NCBI GenBank assembly: GCA_013397935.1 | Contig: VZRN01001317.1 | Location: 3,329,434 to 3,393,433 of the forward strand | DNA: 64,000 bases | From: Dasyornis broadbenti | Lineage: Eukaryota; Chordata; Aves; Passeriformes; Dasyornithidae | Reading direction: 5' to 3' | In this document: piece by piece, positions 42,801-54,900 of the stretch | How the letters are laid out: the number at the start of each line of letters is the position of its first letter | Position numbering within the stretch: position 1 is the stretch's first letter | Position numbers and translations under genes: made by a program | Notes under the pieces: generated by a model | Databases searched by the model: none | What the model was told of the DNA's origin: nothing | The model's input: only the letters and a program-made list of their open reading frames with translations

Positions 42801-45800
42801 TGTGTCAGACAACAAATCAGCTGCTCAGACCATGTTTGGTTGCCCAACTCGGGCCATCCCACTAGAAGGACTGACATGCCCCAGGAGCACCCAGAGATGC
42901 TTTCTGACACTGGTGAGGAGCACATCTCTCCTGGATGACCTGAGCATCAAGAGGCCACTGCTCTTAGCCCAGGCCCACACAAATCCCCTCACCACTGAAC
43001 AGGAGCTCAGCACCACCTACTCAGCCCAGGTCTGCTTGTCCTGAGCTCTCAGAGCACTTGATCTCTGAGCGAGCAGAATGTCAGCAAAGAACTCTTGTGC
43101 ATGGGGGCAAGAAATGCTTTGGGAGAAAAAAACCCAATTTTTATCCAAGATGGTTTCATAATAGCTCCAAGCCATCCTTTTTATACATGAGGTTTCTATG
43201 CAGTACATAGAAATACATGTGCCCTTCACTAACCATTTAGCTTAATAAGCACTTAATTATCTGGTAATGAGACCAGGAGTTTCAACAGTTGAACTTTGAT
43301 GATCCTTGCAGGTCCTTTCCAACTCGGAATAGTCTGTGATTCTGTAAGACACTCCTGCTTCCCACCATAGCTCAGGATCACTCACCTTATCTGCTGGGAC
43401 ACTGTACAGCTCTGGCAGCAGGCGTACCCCATTCTTCCCCTTGATAAGAATTCCCTCAAGGGCTTCCCGGTACTCCTGCACCTAAGAAGAGAGGAGAGGG
43501 AATCTGCCACCAGTCATGGCTCCCTGCATCTTTCCCCTGCACACCTCTCCTGCCAGGGACGTTTTTCCACCAGGCCAGCAGGTCCTGCCTCTCTTACCTG
43601 CTCCATGTTTCCACTGAAAATCCCGTCAATCATCAGGTATGCCCAGAAGAGAGGCCACTCACACTCAATATTCTCAAACAGCTTCAGCTCAGCAGGTTCA
43701 TAGTAGAGGCGTTTGGGGTCCTGCAAGTGACAGCAAGGCAGGTGGTACATAACAGGATCCCTTCAAACTTGCAGGATCCCCTTGGCTTGGGCTGGTCACA
43801 CAGGGCCAGAGAGATCCCTCCGGGGTCCTCCTGCCATGTGGTGCCACTGTGAGCCCAACACAAGGGAAGTTGTCAGGATGAAGAGTGCCTGCACAGGGTC
43901 CTCCCACCTCAGCTGTGTGTGGTGTAGTGCCCTTTCCTCAACCCTCCCTGCTAACTGCTCTGTCTGCGGCACAGAAGGGAGAGCACTGGCCTTAGCAAAC
44001 TATTCAGGCAGAGGACAGAAGGAGCAGATGTTTTCTACCTGCACTCCAGCCACAAGCTTCCAAAATCCCATCTGACTCCAGCCAGCTGCATGCCTCTGTT
44101 GGCACCGCTGCCCTTCCCACGCCTCGCAGCTCACCAGAAGTAAGTAATCCACAACTCTGCACACTGCCAAAGCTCACAAGCACTGGGAACATTGGACTGG
44201 AGGTGCTGCTGCTTCTCTCTGGCTCTGGAGGGGGGCAGCCACACATGCTGCCTATTATGTGCAGGTCTGCAGAGGCGCAGCAAAGGAGAAGCATTCAGAG
44301 GTACTCGTGTCCAAAGGATACAGGCCCAGCAGCTGCTGATGACTTAAGAGCCTCTCAGCATCATTTCCTGGTTCAATGGTTATCAAATGAGACTGTTGCT
44401 TATAAAATTTTCCTGCTTTCTCTCCCCAAAGCAGTAAACTGTCCACTTGCTCCCAGGGCCATTCTGGCAGCACCCAAGCTGACTGCTAGTCTAGGAGAGA
44501 CAGAAGCAGTTTTGTGACCTCCAGAGCAGCTGCTTATGAGGCCATTGGGTAGCAGCTCTGCACAATCACCTCCCAAAGCCTCCAGCCCTCACTCAGGGCT
44601 AGTGCAGCCCTGGGAGAGGTCACCTCAGCAGGGCTCCCACGTGGGCCACTGGTCCCACCTTCTCCCAGCCTAAGAAAGACATACCACCAGATTCCAGGAT
44701 GCAAGCAGAGCCAGCCTCTGGCCATCTGCTATGGGCGTGGGTGAGATGTATCACCTCTGCAACGAGCTCTGGCATTTTGGGAAGCCTTGCCCAGACCTAT
44801 CATGCTGCCTGGGGTTACTCAGGGCTCTTGTCTTCCCAGTGCTCCCCAACACAGCCTTTGTGCTACATCCAGGCAGGCTGCTGCTTGGCAGTCAAGTTCT
44901 GCCAGGCAGCAGGGCTGAGGACACTCACCTCTTTGGGAGTCCTGTATCCATCCCGGAGAAAGCGGCAACAGCCATAGCGCCCCTGGAAGGGAGGGAAAGA
45001 TTTGCTGAGCAGGAGGCACAGTGTGAGATATCCTGTACCTTCAGTGCAGAAGCAGGGGCAGGGTGTCTCCTTCAGCCAAACACCCCCTCTCCCCTACCCT
45101 CAGGTACCACAATCACAGCCCAGGACCACAGCACACTGGGCTGCGTCTTTGCACACCACTGCCGCAAGTCATGGAGAATGGGAGAAGTCATGCCCCAGCA
45201 ACCCCCCACTGAACACGATTTTGGGAAGAAAAGGGCTACAACAGTTTGGACTGCAGCTGTCTCCTGGGAACAGTGAGACAAGGGCAGAGATGCTCACCTG
45301 CAGCTTGGTGATAATCTCCTGCTTGGTGATTTCCACCAGCTCGCTGTCCTCCACAGCAAATGCTGGGTAGGAGATGACAGAGAGCACACTGGCATCCACC
45401 TCCTTGGATGTGGAGGCTCTGGGCAGCATTGAGTGGAGGATGGACTGAGCAAAGGGGAAGGAAAGATGGTTAGGCTGCCAGGCCAGGCATCATTCATGCC
45501 CAAACTAAACACAAACCCAGCAGATCACAGTTCCTCTTGCAACAGTGTAACATCTGGGTGAGTCTCACCTGGCAGTGCTGCACCTCATCTGACAGCACTC
45601 GTATCACTGACTGTGGGCCTCCCTTGGCTCCAAAGAGATCCAACTCATCCAGTGCCTCCAGGGCAGCCTGCAAGCAGGGCGAGACCCAAAGAGGCATGTC
45701 CTTCACCGTGCTGCTCATCTTTAAGAGCTCTCACTCCATGCTAGTCCCTGTATGTAATGCACTGCCCAAATTTAAAAGAATTTGAACCCTCCTGTGGCTG

Positions 45801-48368
45801 TAGAACATCTCTGGTCAAAATGGGACCACATCTCCAGACATCAAAAGGGCCCAGGACATTTCTGCCACACACCCCCAATTAGCTTTTCACTCTCAGTTCA
45901 GGCAAAACCCAGTCCAGAAGAGCACAATTTTATCCCAGTACACAAGAAGAGTCTTACTCCACAGGAACCTATCACTGTATGGGGCACTGAGCCTCAGCAG
46001 TTCAATATGCCCAGCCTGCCCTGTCAAAAAGCAGCTCAGGGCTGCTTGGTGCTCCTCACCACCCCGCAAGAACTTCTCCCCAGCTCACCTTGGCCATGCC
46101 GACAGAACTGGCATTCAACTCGGTGATGCCTTGGTTCGTCTTGTCCCCACGCTCCCATATGCCAAAGTCCTGTGAACCAGACACTGGCTCAGAACACATG
46201 CAGAAAGCCTTTAAATCCCACCCCTTGGTGGTGCTTCCAGAAGGTGCTGGTGTGGCTCAGGGGGAACCCACAGCTCTTCCTAGACACCAGTCCAGTATCT
46301 CCACCACCAGAGCAAAGCCCCCTTCCCCAGTACATGCTACCCACCGCAGTTTTGTAGGCAGCTTCAATGTAGAACACGAGGTTCTGGATAAAGTTGACTT
46401 CATCCAAGCTGTGAATTATGTGGAGGCCTGAAGCAGAGGGAAGAATTCACATTAACCACTCCATGCCCACAAGCATACCCAGGATGGGGCTGCAGGGATG
46501 ACTCCTCCCCACTGCATGCCTGCCCAATGGGAGCCATGTCCTAGCTGACCCCATCTGCATTCCCACCCCTTATGGCAGCACTGGGGCTTCAGACAAACGG
46601 GCTCTTAGAGAGACTGACATCAAGGGGCCCAAACCCACCTCAGGTGCTGTGAGCATAAGAGAACAGTGGGGATCAGGGAAGCCATTGCAGCAGGTTGGCA
46701 CCCAGGAGGCTGCACCCAAACTGAGACTCTCGTAAACCTGAAGACCAGCACGGTCAAAGATATGATGGCAGCCCCCAGCATTACCTGAGGCTGTCATTTG
46801 TGCCAGCATGAGGAGGTAGAGGGAGGTAGCATCCATCTGTAGGTGACCCCACTCTTGGTCTCCTACCACGGTGGCACAGGTGTGGGTGTTATACTTGGCA
46901 TGCAGGCAGTCCCTGGTGCTCTGACTGTACTTGAAAGCCTCTACCTTGTCCACCTTGAGAAGGGCAAAAAGATGCAGGCATTCACTGAACCCTTTCTCCT
47001 GAGAGGTCTGACAGCTCCCAAGCCAAGGGCTGCCCCATGCCATGAGCCAAGCACGTGGAGTCGTGGCTGGCAGGGCAGAAATTCCACAACCCCTGAGCTG
47101 AGCCCCACTGTGCTGCTGTGGCACAGGGCTGCAGCTGTGGAGGGCCCACTGCCACAGCTGCACCATGCAGAGAGAAAAGGATTACCCCAAACGACCCCAG
47201 GGAGGAGAGCTGCAGGTTCCTAGTGCCAGCCAGGCCACGAGACAGGGAGCAGCTGGCAAAGGCTCCACTGGCCACCAGCCCACAGCTCTGGATCTTTAAT
47301 CATACCCAGGACAGATGCTCACTCAAAACTTATTTCAAGACTTGCTGGAAGGGAGCCTTCCCTCTACTCATCAGGGAAGGCTGGGGAAGGCTGGCACAGC
47401 TAGGACTAATAGTCTTTGTGGCATAGCTGGGCTTTAAGGAGACCACTTGACACTCAGAGGTGCTCCCCAGCCCCTACCTGTCTCATCATGCACTGGAGCA
47501 GCCCCCGCATCAGCTTCACCACACTCTGCAAGAACAAGGAAAACAAGTTTGTTAATCTTCAGGAGAAGCCCTGACTCAGGATCAGCTGGCCACTGACCTT
47601 TGTGGGGCTCAGTGTCTGTAATCAGAGCCCCTGCTCACATTTTCACAGCCCCTGCTCCCTGGGTGACAGCAAAGGGAAGATTTCTTGGTCTGCCACCAAG
47701 ATCAGGCTGCTATGCTATGCAGTGAGACAGAGGGCATGGCTGCAGGACATGGCTCCCCAGCCCTTGAGAGAAGGGCTGTGGCCCTAGATCACCCCGGAGC
47801 CAGAGGTCTGGACCCTCTGGTTGGGCTCCAGTGCGGTCTGGGAAGAGCAGGCTCTGACATCTATTCCTACTGCCTCCCTCGTCGTGGGGCAGCGGTATCC
47901 TCACCCTCACTGCACTGCCTTTGGGCCCCTGGCTCAGCTGTGCCAAAGACTGACCAGTCCGGGGTGACAGCAGTCCCGGGGTGACACCAGCCCCGCCCCC
48001 GGCTCCTGCTCCCTCCTACCTGCTCCAGCTCATAGGCCTTAGCCTTATCCTCATCACGGTCGGCATTCTTGCGATACGCCAGGCCAAGACCCCAGACGGC
48101 CAGGATGCTGTACACGTTGTCTCGGACCCAGGCGTCCTGGTGGTCGGCGCTGGCGGGGAGCAGCCCCGTCACCGCGTCCTACGGAAGGGACACACCGTTC
48201 CCACGGAACTCCCTGGCCCAAGGAGCTGGCAGGGCGCGCCGGAGCCCCAGGTCCGCCCCCTGCCCTCCCATTCCCGGGCAGGGTCCGCACCTGGTGGCGG
48301 AGGATAGTCTGCTGCACCAGGCGCCCATAGCCGTCCAGACGCACGCCCGAATTGCTCCGGCTCCTCAT
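30811..48368 (-). CDS. PHKA1: Phosphorylase b kinase regulatory subunit alpha (muscle type)
   Basis: Complete gene, 33 coding exons, 3738 nt, 1245 residues (human 1223). Exons: 48291-48368, 48020-48178, 47478-47525, 46785-46953, 46345-46427, 46089-46169, 45569-45667, 45298-45444, 44929-44982, 43598-43720, 43386-43481, 42503-42610, 42229-42307, 41663-41797, 40509-40618, 39715-39859, 39178-39256, 38587-38762, 36734-36910, 36236-36339, 35931-36070, 35649-35805, 35416-35495, 35157-35235, 34941-35070, 34463-34564, 33954-34069, 33601-33639, 32561-32605, 32147-32317, 31568-31621, 31232-31432, 30811-30984. The N-terminal half is the glucoamylase-like domain (DAWVRDNVYSILAVWGLGLA, VVGDQEWGHLQMDATS, ECEWPLFWAY). 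The C-terminal part is the regulatory region and ends in a CSMQ prenylation box. The subunit restrains the gamma catalytic chain of the (alpha-beta-gamma-delta)4 kinase until phosphorylation or Ca2+ relieves it. PHKA1 rather than PHKA2 is chosen because HDAC8 is adjacent, as on human Xq13. Confidence 0.95.
32147..33639 (-). other. PHKA1: PHKA1 phosphorylation-linker exons 28-30
   Basis: Three phase-0 exons encode residues 1019-1103: 33601-33639 (13 codons, QLDKRRQSLPGSK), 32561-32605 (15 codons) and 32147-32317 (57 codons). This is the variable linker that in rabbit muscle alpha subunit carries the PKA site near Ser1018 (FRRLSI context). Here KRRQS gives a basophilic-kinase site at Ser1026. 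The sequence is unlike the mammalian linker until [20 protein letters not shown], which is strongly conserved. Because exons 28 and 29 are short and both phase 0, they can be skipped without a frameshift. Confidence 0.75.
43262..43350 (+). mobile_element. CR1 LINE 3' terminus
   Basis: TTGAACTTTGATGATCCTTG, then GGTCCTTTCCAACTCGGAAT and GTCTGTGATTCTGT, matches the CR1 end pattern ('gatgatctttgaggtccctt', 'ccaacccaaaccattctatg', 'attct'). It is a short 5'-truncated insertion in the PHKA1 intron between 43481 and 42610, antisense to the gene. Confidence 0.8.
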
Positions 48369-48720
48369 GACCACGGCGGCACGGCCGGAACCAGCACTAG
48401 CACTGGTGAGACGGCACGGGTCCTGGCAGCACCCCTGCCCCGGCCCGCCCCTCCCGGCTCCGCCCCGCCCCGCGGAGCAGCCTGCTCGCTGCCGCCGACG
48501 GCGCTACCCAACCACCGCCGCAGCCCCTAAGCGGCGGCCCCACCCGCGCTGCCCTGCGCTCCCCCATGCTGCCCGCCGGCGGCGGCCTCGGACTACAGGG
48601 CGCTCACTACCAAGTGGGCAGGACCTGCCGCCATGGCGGCTCCGAGGGCACGGGGGCCGTGGCGTTCGGCGCCCCCTGCCGGGCGAAGGCCGAGCAGCGC
48701 TGAGCGTGGATTTATGGACG
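48150..48720 (-). promoter_or_regulatory. PHKA1: PHKA1 CpG-island promoter
   Basis: CpG-rich DNA surrounds exons 1-2. The ATG (48366-48368) directly precedes the conserved RSRSNSGVRLDGYGRLVQQT. A CTCF-like motif (GCGCCCCCTGCCGG, 48669-48682, minus strand, 13 of 14 to the usual core) lies about 300 nt upstream. No TATA box is obvious. Confidence 0.7.
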
Positions 48721-48835
48721 GACGCATGAATACAAGGACAGACACATGGACGGACACACACGGATGGACACAAGGACACACAGACAGACACACGGATATA
48801 CGGACGGACGTGCAGACGCACGGATACCTGTGTGT
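48714..48835. repeat. GGACGGACACAC-type minisatellite
   Basis: About 120 nt of degenerate purine-rich units built from GGACGGAC, GGACACAC and GGATGGAC, such as ATGGACGGACACACACGGAT and ACACACAGACAGACACACGG. It lies just upstream of the PHKA1 CpG island. Confidence 0.85.
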
Positions 48836-48839
48836 GTTG

Positions 48840-50985
48840 ATTTTGCTTGGCTTATATAGCTGTAGGATCTGCAGGAGGATTCTCCCTGCAAGGTGTACCC
48901 GGACAGCAGGCTGGGGTCACCGCACCCTGCGCCTGGCAGCCCCGGCAATGATGCAGGCACAGTGCCGGGGTTATCGGGTGACAGTGAATCGCTGCTCCTC
49001 CATCCTTGTGGTAGCACCTGTCCCACCACGAGCACGGAGAGATCCTGCTGCTGGGGCAGCCCAAGGTGGGTACTCAAGGAAGGGGGCTCACTTGGCACAG
49101 TGCATACGGGGACACAGGGCTGGGGCGACAAACTCCAGTGCTCACCCATCTCCAGATGCCCAGCTGGTCCAAGGGGTGCTGGCAGCAGGTGAGGGTGGGG
49201 CCACTGGCATCCTGGGATGTCCAGGGCTGGGAGCATGCCCAGCTCCATGCCTTTTGTCATTGCTTGCCTGAATGAGCCAACACACTTAATGATTGATAGG
49301 GGTCAGATCTGTGAGCTTCCAAAAAAGCAGAAGACATTACCCACCCATAACCAAGATGTGGCTACCTGGGGAAAAGGGGCAGGAGAGGAACCTGGGGCTC
49401 TGTGGTTTCTCACTCTTTTAGGATGGGAAAGAAGCTTTGAAGCTGGCAGGAAAGGGAGGGATTGGAGTTGATAGCATCCTGTCCACCAGCAAATACTCAC
49501 AGGAAAAATAAAAGTGGTGAAATATCCCCATGGAGCTTGGGCCAGCAATAACAGATGAGGCTGGAGCCCAAGCAAGAGGAGACCCTGGCAAGAGCCATGA
49601 CCTAAGGAGAAACAATACCCAGGGGACAGTGCCCCTAAGCTCTGGTAACATGGACTGCTACCCATGCCTTGCTGCTCAAAGAATGGAAATTTTGCCCCAG
49701 CACTGCAAACAGGGCATCATATCCAGCAACAGACAGGTTTGCTCACAGACACTTACCCAAAATAGCCCTGGCAGAGAAATGCCTTGGCCACGATGACAGA
49801 CAGCCCAGGAGATCTGGCTCATTGCCCCTACATGCTCCCCTAGGACTTGTCCCATACAGAGGGATGTGGGGCATCTCTTGTTCCCAGTCCCATGGGGGCA
49901 GCAGCCTGCAGCTGCATCTGGTCCCCTCTGCACAAGGGCAGGTCTGTGCTCCAGGGGAGGCACTTCTCACAGGTCCCACTTGAACCAGCTGGGATTTACC
50001 CCTGCACCCAGCCCCTCCAGTGAATGCACAGGGTAAAAGTCTATGGCAGCCTATCCCAGGGGGCACCTGCTTCACCCCAGGGACAGTGCAAGAACAGGCC
50101 AAGATGGTCTTTAGCAAAATCAATTTATTTTTTCACAGTCAAGCAAAAAATAGAGGAAAGACAGGCAGCAGGGGTGCTGAGAGCAGGATTGACCCTTCTG
50201 GGAACAGGGACCTGCCAGGAGCCCCAGCAGAGCCCAAGGCCTGTGTGACAGTAAGAGTGCAAGAAGACAGAGAGACATCTGCGATGGGAGTCTGACCTCT
50301 GGGATAGGACAAGACCTGAGCCCTGCTAGAGGAGCCAAGGAGCTGAAGAACAAGTGTATCAGAGGAAGCAGCAGGCAGAGCCCAGCACAGGCAGCTGCCT
50401 TGGCCTCTAGCACTGGAAATAGACATGGCAGCTCAGCTCCCTCCAGTTTTTCACAGCCCTTCCATAGCAGAGCTACAGGGGAGGAGACAGGCTTCCTCCC
50501 TCCAGCCCAAATTCTCAGCCCAGTGAGATGCCTCTGCAGCTGAGACTAGATGGGGATGGGGTGTACATGAGTTAGGAAGGAATCCCACAGGCAGGGTCAC
50601 ATCAGATCATGACACCACCAATGTGTCATGTGTCAAATGCAAAGCACAGAGACACCTGAACTTCTCACCCTCCCTGCCCTGGCTCTACCAGGAGACTCCC
50701 AGCCACCTCCTAAGAGCTTCATACTCCAGTTTAGGGACACAGTTCATCTCTGAGAACATCAGGCCAATACCCCCTGCCCACCAAAACCAGGCAGCAGCCA
50801 TGGGGGCTGCAGGAAGGACAGATGCCATGAGGCAACAGCCCCAGCACAGGTTCCTGCCTTTAAAAATCCACAATTTACATAAAACTATCATTGTAAAACC
50901 TCCCCACTGAGCAGTGCTACATGGGGAGAGGAGATGAGCTGGGTGAGCCCCAGGCAGAGCAAGATAAACCCTAAAGCCTAGATCT
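48840..50985. other. Intergenic stretch between PHKA1 and BMP15
   Basis: No conserved exon, RNA gene or clear repeat is recognised on either strand. The right part may be BMP15 3' UTR: a minus-strand AATAAA lies at 50124-50129, about 900 nt past the BMP15 stop. Confidence 0.4.
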
Positions 50986-51031
50986 GCAGGACGAGGCAGA
51001 GCCCAGGGATGATGTGCTGGAGCAGTGGGAA

Positions 51032-52637
51032 TTACCGGCAGGTGCAGGACTCTGCAATCATATTCTCATACTCCTTGTACAGTATGGCTCCATTGCGCTC
51101 GATCATGAGCACACTGATGGGGCTGTAGCGGTAGGGCACACAGGAGGGCTGGGGCACATTGGCATCCACCAGCTGATGAACAAAGCTCTGCACCACAGCA
51201 TGGTTGGGCGCGTGGTAGTCATAGCGGAGCAGGTGGGGACAGGTGCCCTTGCAGTAGCGTGGGTTGTAGCGGTGGGGAGCGATGATCCAGTGGTCCCAGC
51301 CCAGCTGTGCAAAGCTGACAGGGAAGGGACGGAGGGAACAGTCACTCTTCTCCCCTCCCTGCTCCCACAGGTAGTTGGGCAGGTCACGAGCCAATGTCCC
51401 TGTATCACGCCGGTGTCGGTGGGGTTCTGCTGCCAGAGGTGCTAACCCTGCCTGGGTATCGTTAAGGTAGAGAAGGAGGAAAGGGTGGCTAGGGGCCACT
51501 GGGGTATCACGGCCTCCTCCTCGGCCAGCATGCACGCAGACATGCCGCAGTGCCAGGCTCCCCACGCTGCTGTTCCCCAGCACCAGGAAAGGAGTGACAT
51601 CAACTTCGGCCCATCCGTGGCGGGGACGGGCAGTAGGGCTGAGCAGCACCCTGGGTGCCTCACCGGCTGCCAGCAGCTCCAGAGAGCAGAGGAGGCGACT
51701 GTGGGCCAGTGACAGACTGGGCAGGTAGACCACAGTAGCTCTGAGGAGGTGCTCGGCCTCTGGCTGGCCCTCCAGGTGGTAGGTGAGGGCCTGCAAGTAC
51801 CAGCGACCTGCAGGGAAACAGTGACCAGTACCCCCTTAGCACAGTGCAGCAGGCACCGTGCAGCACCCCTTTCTCCCATCGTGCTGCCACAGCCCCACAC
51901 AGCACAGTGGAGCCTGTGACAGCCATCTGCCCCAGCACAAAGCAGAAGCTGCAGCAAACAGAAGCCATGAGCCATGGCTTGCTGGCGGGGTGAAGGGCAA
52001 AGGGAGTCTTTGTGCAAGTCCCTGTCAGCTTTGCACATTTCCCATCCTCTGCACTAACACCACTAGCCAGTCAGAGCATCAGGCAGGGTGGGAAGGGGAG
52101 AAGGGCACAAAATGGTCAGTGGTACGTTTGCCCACCTCACCCCTGGGACACAGCCTTGAACTTCTGCCAAGTGGAACCCCATGGCCAACAGCAACCCCAG
52201 CCAGGACACTGTAGAAGGGGGAAAGAAGCAGGCAAGAGACCCTGCCTTCAGAGCTCAAGCCCACCCTACTGGCTCTGCCAAGCCCCCATACCATCGTTAG
52301 TGCCCACTGATTCCTTACCTGCCCAGGGCTGACCACCATGGGAACTGGCATGGACCAGGCGGATGGTGTTGGCACCCAGGCTGCGGCTGCGGCGGGGTCG
52401 GCCTTCGCGGTCAGCAGCACGCCGGTACAGATTCAGCATGTAATGAAGGGGTTGCCCACTGGCTGGTCCCACTTGCCAGCCTGGGCTGCTTGGTGCATGC
52501 ACTTGCAGGGCCTGCAGGAGGGGCAGGGTGGGGACAGCAGGCAGGGAGCCAAGGGGCAGTGGGGACTGGTTTGCAGCCTGAGAAAGGGGCATAACAAGGA
52601 GGAGGAGGAGACTGGTGAAAGGGTAGGGCATAGCCAT
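51032..52637 (-). CDS. BMP15: Bone morphogenetic protein 15 (GDF9B), oocyte TGF-beta ligand
   Basis: Complete two-exon gene: 52319-52637 and 51032-51807 (TAA), 1095 nt, 364 residues. The ATG at 52635-52637 precedes a hydrophobic signal peptide (MAMPYPFTSLLLLLVMPLSQ). The prodomain contains LLRATVVYLPSLSLAHSRL. A furin site (RHRR) precedes the mature ligand, which begins DTGTLARD and contains QLGWDHWIIAPHRYNPRYC, SCVPYRYSPISVLMIERNG and the end AESCTCR. The mature domain has six cysteines. The one normally used for the intermolecular disulfide is Ser (SCVPY instead of CC), as known for BMP15 and GDF9, so dimers must be non-covalent. BMP15 is secreted by oocytes and regulates granulosa cells and follicle growth. 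The single intron in the prodomain matches mammals, and SHROOM4 is its neighbour there too. Confidence 0.96.
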
Positions 52638-52639
52638 GA

Positions 52640-54900
52640 TAGGTGAGTGTGTGTCTGGGGAGGGAGCAGGTAAGTGGGACAAGGTGGGGCTAACCAGCAA
52701 AAAAATTAGGGAGAACCTGCAGTCATGCTTCTCCCCACTTGAGAGGCAGAGCTGATTGTGGGCACCAGCAAAAAGATCCCAGGGGGCTGCCAGCTCCTCT
52801 CAAACCAGGACGACCACACCAGCTGCTTCAGCTTGGCACAGGAACAGAAAGGTGGGGAGATTCTGTATGCAAAAAGAGGTACAAATTCCAGACTAAACTC
52901 CAGACCAGGAGCAAAGCTAGCCTGACAAAGCCTGGCTATGGGGGCTGTAGAGGTGCTGGGGTAGGGAAGTGGGGTGGGAGAATCAGCTCACCCAGCACAC
53001 CTGTTCCTGGCCAGCCTCCTCCTACAGGGTAGGAGGTCTCATCCCAGGCTCATTTTAAAGGCATGGTCTCAATCAGGTTTTAAAGAGGCAGGAGCTCCCT
53101 GGGTCCCAGGGGAATGGGGCTGGAACCTGAGAGGGTGCTCTCATGCAGTGAGAGTCCCTCCAGCTCCCTCCACTCTATGCTGACTCTCCAGCAGCAGCAG
53201 CAGCAGCAGTAGCTCAGCATCTTTGTGCCCATTGCTGCAAGCTGGTCTGCACTGCCCCAAGAAGGCACTGAGCCTGGGGATTTGCTCCCTGACAGCCCTG
53301 CAGCACACCCAGGCTGTCCAGCACCTCACTTTACCCAGCTGGCACTAAGGCACATGGGTGAGCAGAGCGACCTTGAGCCCAGCAGTGCTGAGTATGTCTG
53401 GGTCAGCCAGCAGGACCCCACTGCAGGCATCATCCTGCCATCACCATCAGCATGCCCACAACTTTGCCCAACTTGACCGGTTTCTAGATCTTTCTGCCAG
53501 CACTTGCTCAAAGCCAAGGTGAGCATGATGCCCACCCTCTTGCTGGCATGGGCCGTTTGAGGCACTGTCCATACTGGGGATTGTGGCTCCATGGTGCTTG
53601 CCTAGGAAAGGTGCTGTGGGCACACTACAAAGAGGGGTGTGGGCAGCTGAAGCCAGTGCCACCTCCAGAGCCCCTGGTGTCGTGCCCAGACCCACAGTAC
53701 ACTGTTGCTGTCCAGCTGGGATGGAAGGGGCCAGGGCTGGGGACACTGATTGTGAACCACTGGTGCAGACAGAGGGACATGAGAAAGCCGGAGGGGTTGT
53801 ACTGGTGCCTGCTGCCCACCCTTCCTGGTGCCAGCTGGGCACAGTGCTAAGAGCTGGGAGGGCTATGTGGGGGTGTGTGTGGTGCTTACTATGCCGTGGG
53901 ACCACGTGATGAGCCAGGGCACAGAGCCCTCTCGCTTGGCCAGGCAGCTCTGGTTACTCATTTGGGAAAGGGCACAAGGGGCAGATGAGCCAGTGAAGGT
54001 TGGGAAAAGTCCAGGCATGGCAACAGCCAGTCATGAGTGGGGGAAATGACAAGGAGGGTGAGAAGGCCATAGGGGAGAGCAGGAGATTCAGGTCAGGGGT
54101 CGGCATGTCAGATGTGGGAACATGTCAAGGCTGTATGAGGGGGAACCACGCATCACTGCTGGGTGGGCTCCAGCACTACAAACAGCCCAGGTACCACTCC
54201 ACCCTGTGACACTGGCACAAGAATGGAGCACATGTACTGGGCTGCCTGCAGCAGGGCTGGGCAGGGTGCAGGCAGAGTTCAAGGCAGGTGTTTGCGGACA
54301 GGGACTACCAAGGAAAACTTGAGACGTCCCTCTAGTCCTGGGAATGAACAGGCCTAGGGTGGTTCGTCAGCCTGGCACTGCAAGCCCACCCTCCTGGGCC
54401 CGTGACAGGCAACCAGGGGCCGCAGCCATTCTTGCAAAGCAGAGCTTTCCAAGCCGGCTGGGCTGTCTGGGAAGGAGATGAGTAAGAGTTGTGGCCCCAG
54501 GCGGGAAGGGGAGGAGCAGAACTCTCAGGGTCCCCTGGGAATCTGTGCTGATCCGCATCCACCATTCCTGGCTGCCACCTGCCACCTCCTCCTCCTGCCT
54601 CAATTTCCCCTAAGTGGCACAGCTGAACCTCCTGGGCTAGGCAGGGAAAACACCAAGGTGAAGAATGGCCAAACTGCAACGCATACCCTGAGGTGCCTGG
54701 CAGGATAGGGACAGGGTGGGGGTTGGCATGGGCAGGTCAGACAGGAGCTGGCAGCGTATGCTGGCCTGCAAGCAGTGGAGCTTGGGGCGCCACTGTGACT
54801 GTGGGGTGGGGAGCCAGGGGGCTGCATCACCCTACTGCCACCCTGTCACACCTGCCAGTGCTGTCGAGCTACTGCCGTGCCAGGCTAAGCTGTGCTGAGC
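52640..54900. other. Intergenic stretch upstream of BMP15
   Basis: It presumably holds the BMP15 promoter near 52640-52760, but I recognise no clear TATA box. A CAG/AGC trinucleotide run of about seven units lies at 53189-53210. Open frames up to 152 residues have no family motifs. Confidence 0.4.
53189..53210. repeat. (AGC)n microsatellite
   Basis: Uninterrupted AGC run of about seven units between BMP15 and SHROOM4, not inside a recognised gene. Confidence 0.9.

Noticed and set aside
53189..53210. CAG repeat as a coding polyglutamine tract
   Set aside because: It lies between genes, and no conserved exon surrounds it.
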